DNA from: Selenomonadales bacterium 4137-cl
GTDB lineage: Bacteria > Bacillota > Negativicutes > Sporomusales > UBA7701
NCBI GenBank assembly: GCA_032334055.1
Contig: JAUOZS010000001.1
Coordinates: forward strand, 3,057,501-3,121,500
Length of the DNA: 64,000 bases
Direction: 5' to 3'
The first letter of the stretch is position 1. Each line of letters opens with the position of its first letter. Shown here in pieces: positions 62,756-64,000 of the stretch. A program made the translations under genes and the position numbers. The notes beneath the pieces were generated by a model. It was given only the letters and a program-made list of their open reading frames with translations. It did no database searches and had not been told where the DNA came from.

Positions 62756-63571
62756 GTCGCCGGGGAGGGCGAAAATATCGACCGCAAGTTTTTTTTCGGC
62801 CACATAACAGCGCAGCACGAGGGTGCGGCGGCTCGTATTCACGAAGCGCAGATCCTTATCGGTATAGGTCGTCGCATCCCGGCCCGGCGGCACGTAACTC
62901 ACCGGCCGCGAATGCGGATGCCGCTCCGTCACCCTCAGCCCGGCCGCCAGCACGGCGTTGTACAACGTGCTCGACACCTGACACATCCCGCCCCCGACCT
63001 CCTCCCCGTGCCCACCATCCACGAAAATTACCGCCGGCCGGAAGCCCCGCTCGCGCGTCGGTTCGCCGGTGCGGCTGTTGAACGAAAACTCCTCCCCGGC
63101 GGCGATCGCCGCGTTATTGAGCAACGCGGCCGTCAACCGGATATTCTCCATCCGTCCCGGGCTGGCGTCGAGAATGGTCGTCGCATACGAGCCGGCCGGC
63201 CGCGCGGCGGCGAGATCGGCGGCGGTCACGGCCGCCTCGAGCTCGCTGTACGCGGCCGGCAAGGCGCTGCCGGCGGGCGCGGCCAGCGCCGCCTCCGTAG
63301 TAGCGGTCACATCCAGCAGCCGGCCCGCCTTGTCGGGCATTACCGTTCCGTCCCCGTCGGCGAAACGGGCATTGACCGGCGGCTGATACCGCGCCGCCGC
63401 CAGGCCCTGCAGGGCCGCCGCCACACCGTCCCGCGCCAGGCCGCCGACGTCCACCCCCTCGACGGTAACCGCCGCCGCCACGCGGGGCCCGGGCTTCGGG
63501 GCCGGCTGCAAACCGCAGGCGACCGTCAGAAAAGCGCCGAGAATACCCGCAAATACCAGTGCCTTCCTCAC
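62750..63571 (-). CDS. VanW-family protein
   Basis: A 273-residue exported protein. The signal peptide ends near LTVACG, possibly a lipobox. An N-terminal part with VTVEGVDVGGLARDGVAAAL resembles the YoaR-like VanW-associated domain. The C-terminal VanW domain has GEEFSFNSRTGEPTRERGF and GGGMCQVSSTLYNAVLAAGL. GTG start at 63571 behind GGGAGGAG. VanW proteins have no clear biochemical role but are linked to cell-wall and spore functions. Confidence 0.88.
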   Translation of the reverse strand: MRKALVFAGILGAFLTVACGLQPAPKPGPRVAAAVTVEGVDVGGLARDGVAAALQGLAAARYQPPVNARFADGDGTVMPDKAGRLLDVTATTEAALAAPAGSALPAAYSELEAAVTAADLAAARPAGSYATTILDASPGRMENIRLTAALLNNAAIAAGEEFSFNSRTGEPTRERGFRPAVIFVDGGHGEEVGGGMCQVSSTLYNAVLAAGLRVTERHPHSRPVSYVPPGRDATTYTDKDLRFVNTSRRTLVLRCYVAEKKLAVDIFALPGDA

Positions 63572-63600
63572 CGTATCTCCTCCCGCAAGCGAACTGACTT

Positions 63601-63629
63601 TAGTATCGGCCGCAGAAAAGCTTTTACTC
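63601..63629 (-). promoter_or_regulatory. Sigma-G-like promoter of vanW
   Basis: Minus strand GAGTA (63625-63629), 17 bp, GATACTA (63601-63607). One mismatch in each half, and the spacing is one base short. Confidence 0.45.
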
Positions 63630-63691
63630 ACCTATCGCCGGCGAGCCCCATAAAATATAGCGCTGATTACGACTGCTGGGGAGGATAAAAA

Positions 63692-64000
63692 GTGGAACTC
63701 TTCGACCGGATACTCGCGTCCGCGGCCGGCATAACCTGCGACTCCCGCCAGGTTGCGCCCGGCTTCATCTTCGTCGCCGTCCGCGGCTCCAGCCGCGACG
63801 GCAATACATACGCGGCCGACGCCGCCGCCCGCGGCGCCGTCGCCATAGTCAGCGACCGCCCCGCCAGCCTGCCCGCCCTCGCCGCGCCGGTCGTCGCCGT
63901 GCCCGACGCCCGCCGCGCCCTCGGCGAGCTCGCCGCCCGCTTCCACCGCCACCCCTCCCGGTCGCTCTCCCTCATCGGCGTCACCGGCACCAACGGCAAA
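63692..64000 (+). CDS. murE: UDP-MurNAc-tripeptide synthetase MurE (5' part; runs past the window)
   Basis: ATP-dependent addition of the third stem-peptide residue to UDP-MurNAc-dipeptide. Only 103 codons are visible. GTG start behind GGGGAGG, first residues VELFDRILASAAG. Then ITCDSRQVAPGFIFVAVRG, the conserved uridine-binding strand, and at the end IGVTGTNGK, the P-loop of Mur ligases. The rest continues beyond 64000 and probably leads into a mur gene cluster. Confidence 0.92.
   Translation, partial: MELFDRILASAAGITCDSRQVAPGFIFVAVRGSSRDGNTYAADAAARGAVAIVSDRPASLPALAAPVVAVPDARRALGELAARFHRHPSRSLSLIGVTGTNGK

Overview
The window is a 64 kb chromosomal segment from an endospore-forming member of the Bacillota. 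It is GC-rich, and the genes strongly favour G or C at third positions. Sporulation and germination genes (spo0F, fin, spoIIE, spoVT, a spoVB-type gene, yabP, yabQ, a gerA-type tricistron and two SpoIID-domain proteins) sit among housekeeping genes. The high GC, the HU gene in the mazG-yabP interval and the general gene set suggest a spore-forming Negativicute of the Sporomusaceae type. That assignment is an inference; no rRNA or other phylogenetic marker was tested. I saw no tRNA, rRNA, CRISPR array, prophage or insertion sequence.

Layout. Almost everything is on the minus strand. From 49.7 kb down to 1, transcription runs fin - mfd - spoVT - spoVB-like - mazG - hup - (glycosyltransferase, usp, spoIID-like, gerABC) - yabP - lytic transglycosylase - yabQ - divIC - yabR - (FUSC transporter) - spoIIE - (ThrE pair) - tilS - hpt - ftsH - (accessory block) - panC/panD - birA/bioY - coaX - dusB - (AAR-like block) - greA - lysS. 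This is the order of the Bacillus subtilis fin-to-lysS region as I remember it, with lineage-specific cassettes inserted and yabO (rqcP) not found. From about 51 to 61 kb lies a second conserved block: ywiB - argS - rpoE - pyrG - (sppA, Yip1, lipoprotein) - spo0F. At 61-64 kb are a spoIID-like gene with a nuclease-like partner, a vanW-like gene and the start of murE on the plus strand.

Accessory blocks. At 2.1-4.7 kb an HTH regulator with its own palindromic operator precedes a Rossmann protein and a close relative of cyanobacterial acyl-ACP reductase. At 10.9-16.4 kb are a PhoB-type two-component system, two secreted proteins, a membrane-bound LuxR regulator and a secreted repeat protein behind a near-perfect Pho box. 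At 16.5-20.9 kb a four-gene operon encodes a DASS transporter, a GNAT acyltransferase, an acyl-activating enzyme and a stand-alone acyl carrier protein. This is the best candidate for an undescribed small-molecule pathway.

Regulation. Reading upstream of the minus-strand genes reveals a recurrent G(C/T/A)ATA-N18-NATACTA element ahead of spoVT, the PrsW-like/fin pair, the ThrE pair and the second spoIID-like gene. Weaker versions precede gerA, vanW and the first spoIID-like gene. It matches the forespore sigma-G (sigma-F/G) promoter. spo0F has a sigma-H-type promoter, birA-bioY has a BirA operator, and panC-panD has a leader of about 210 nt ending in a terminator-like hairpin. Intergenic gaps are all under 300 bp with the starts chosen here.
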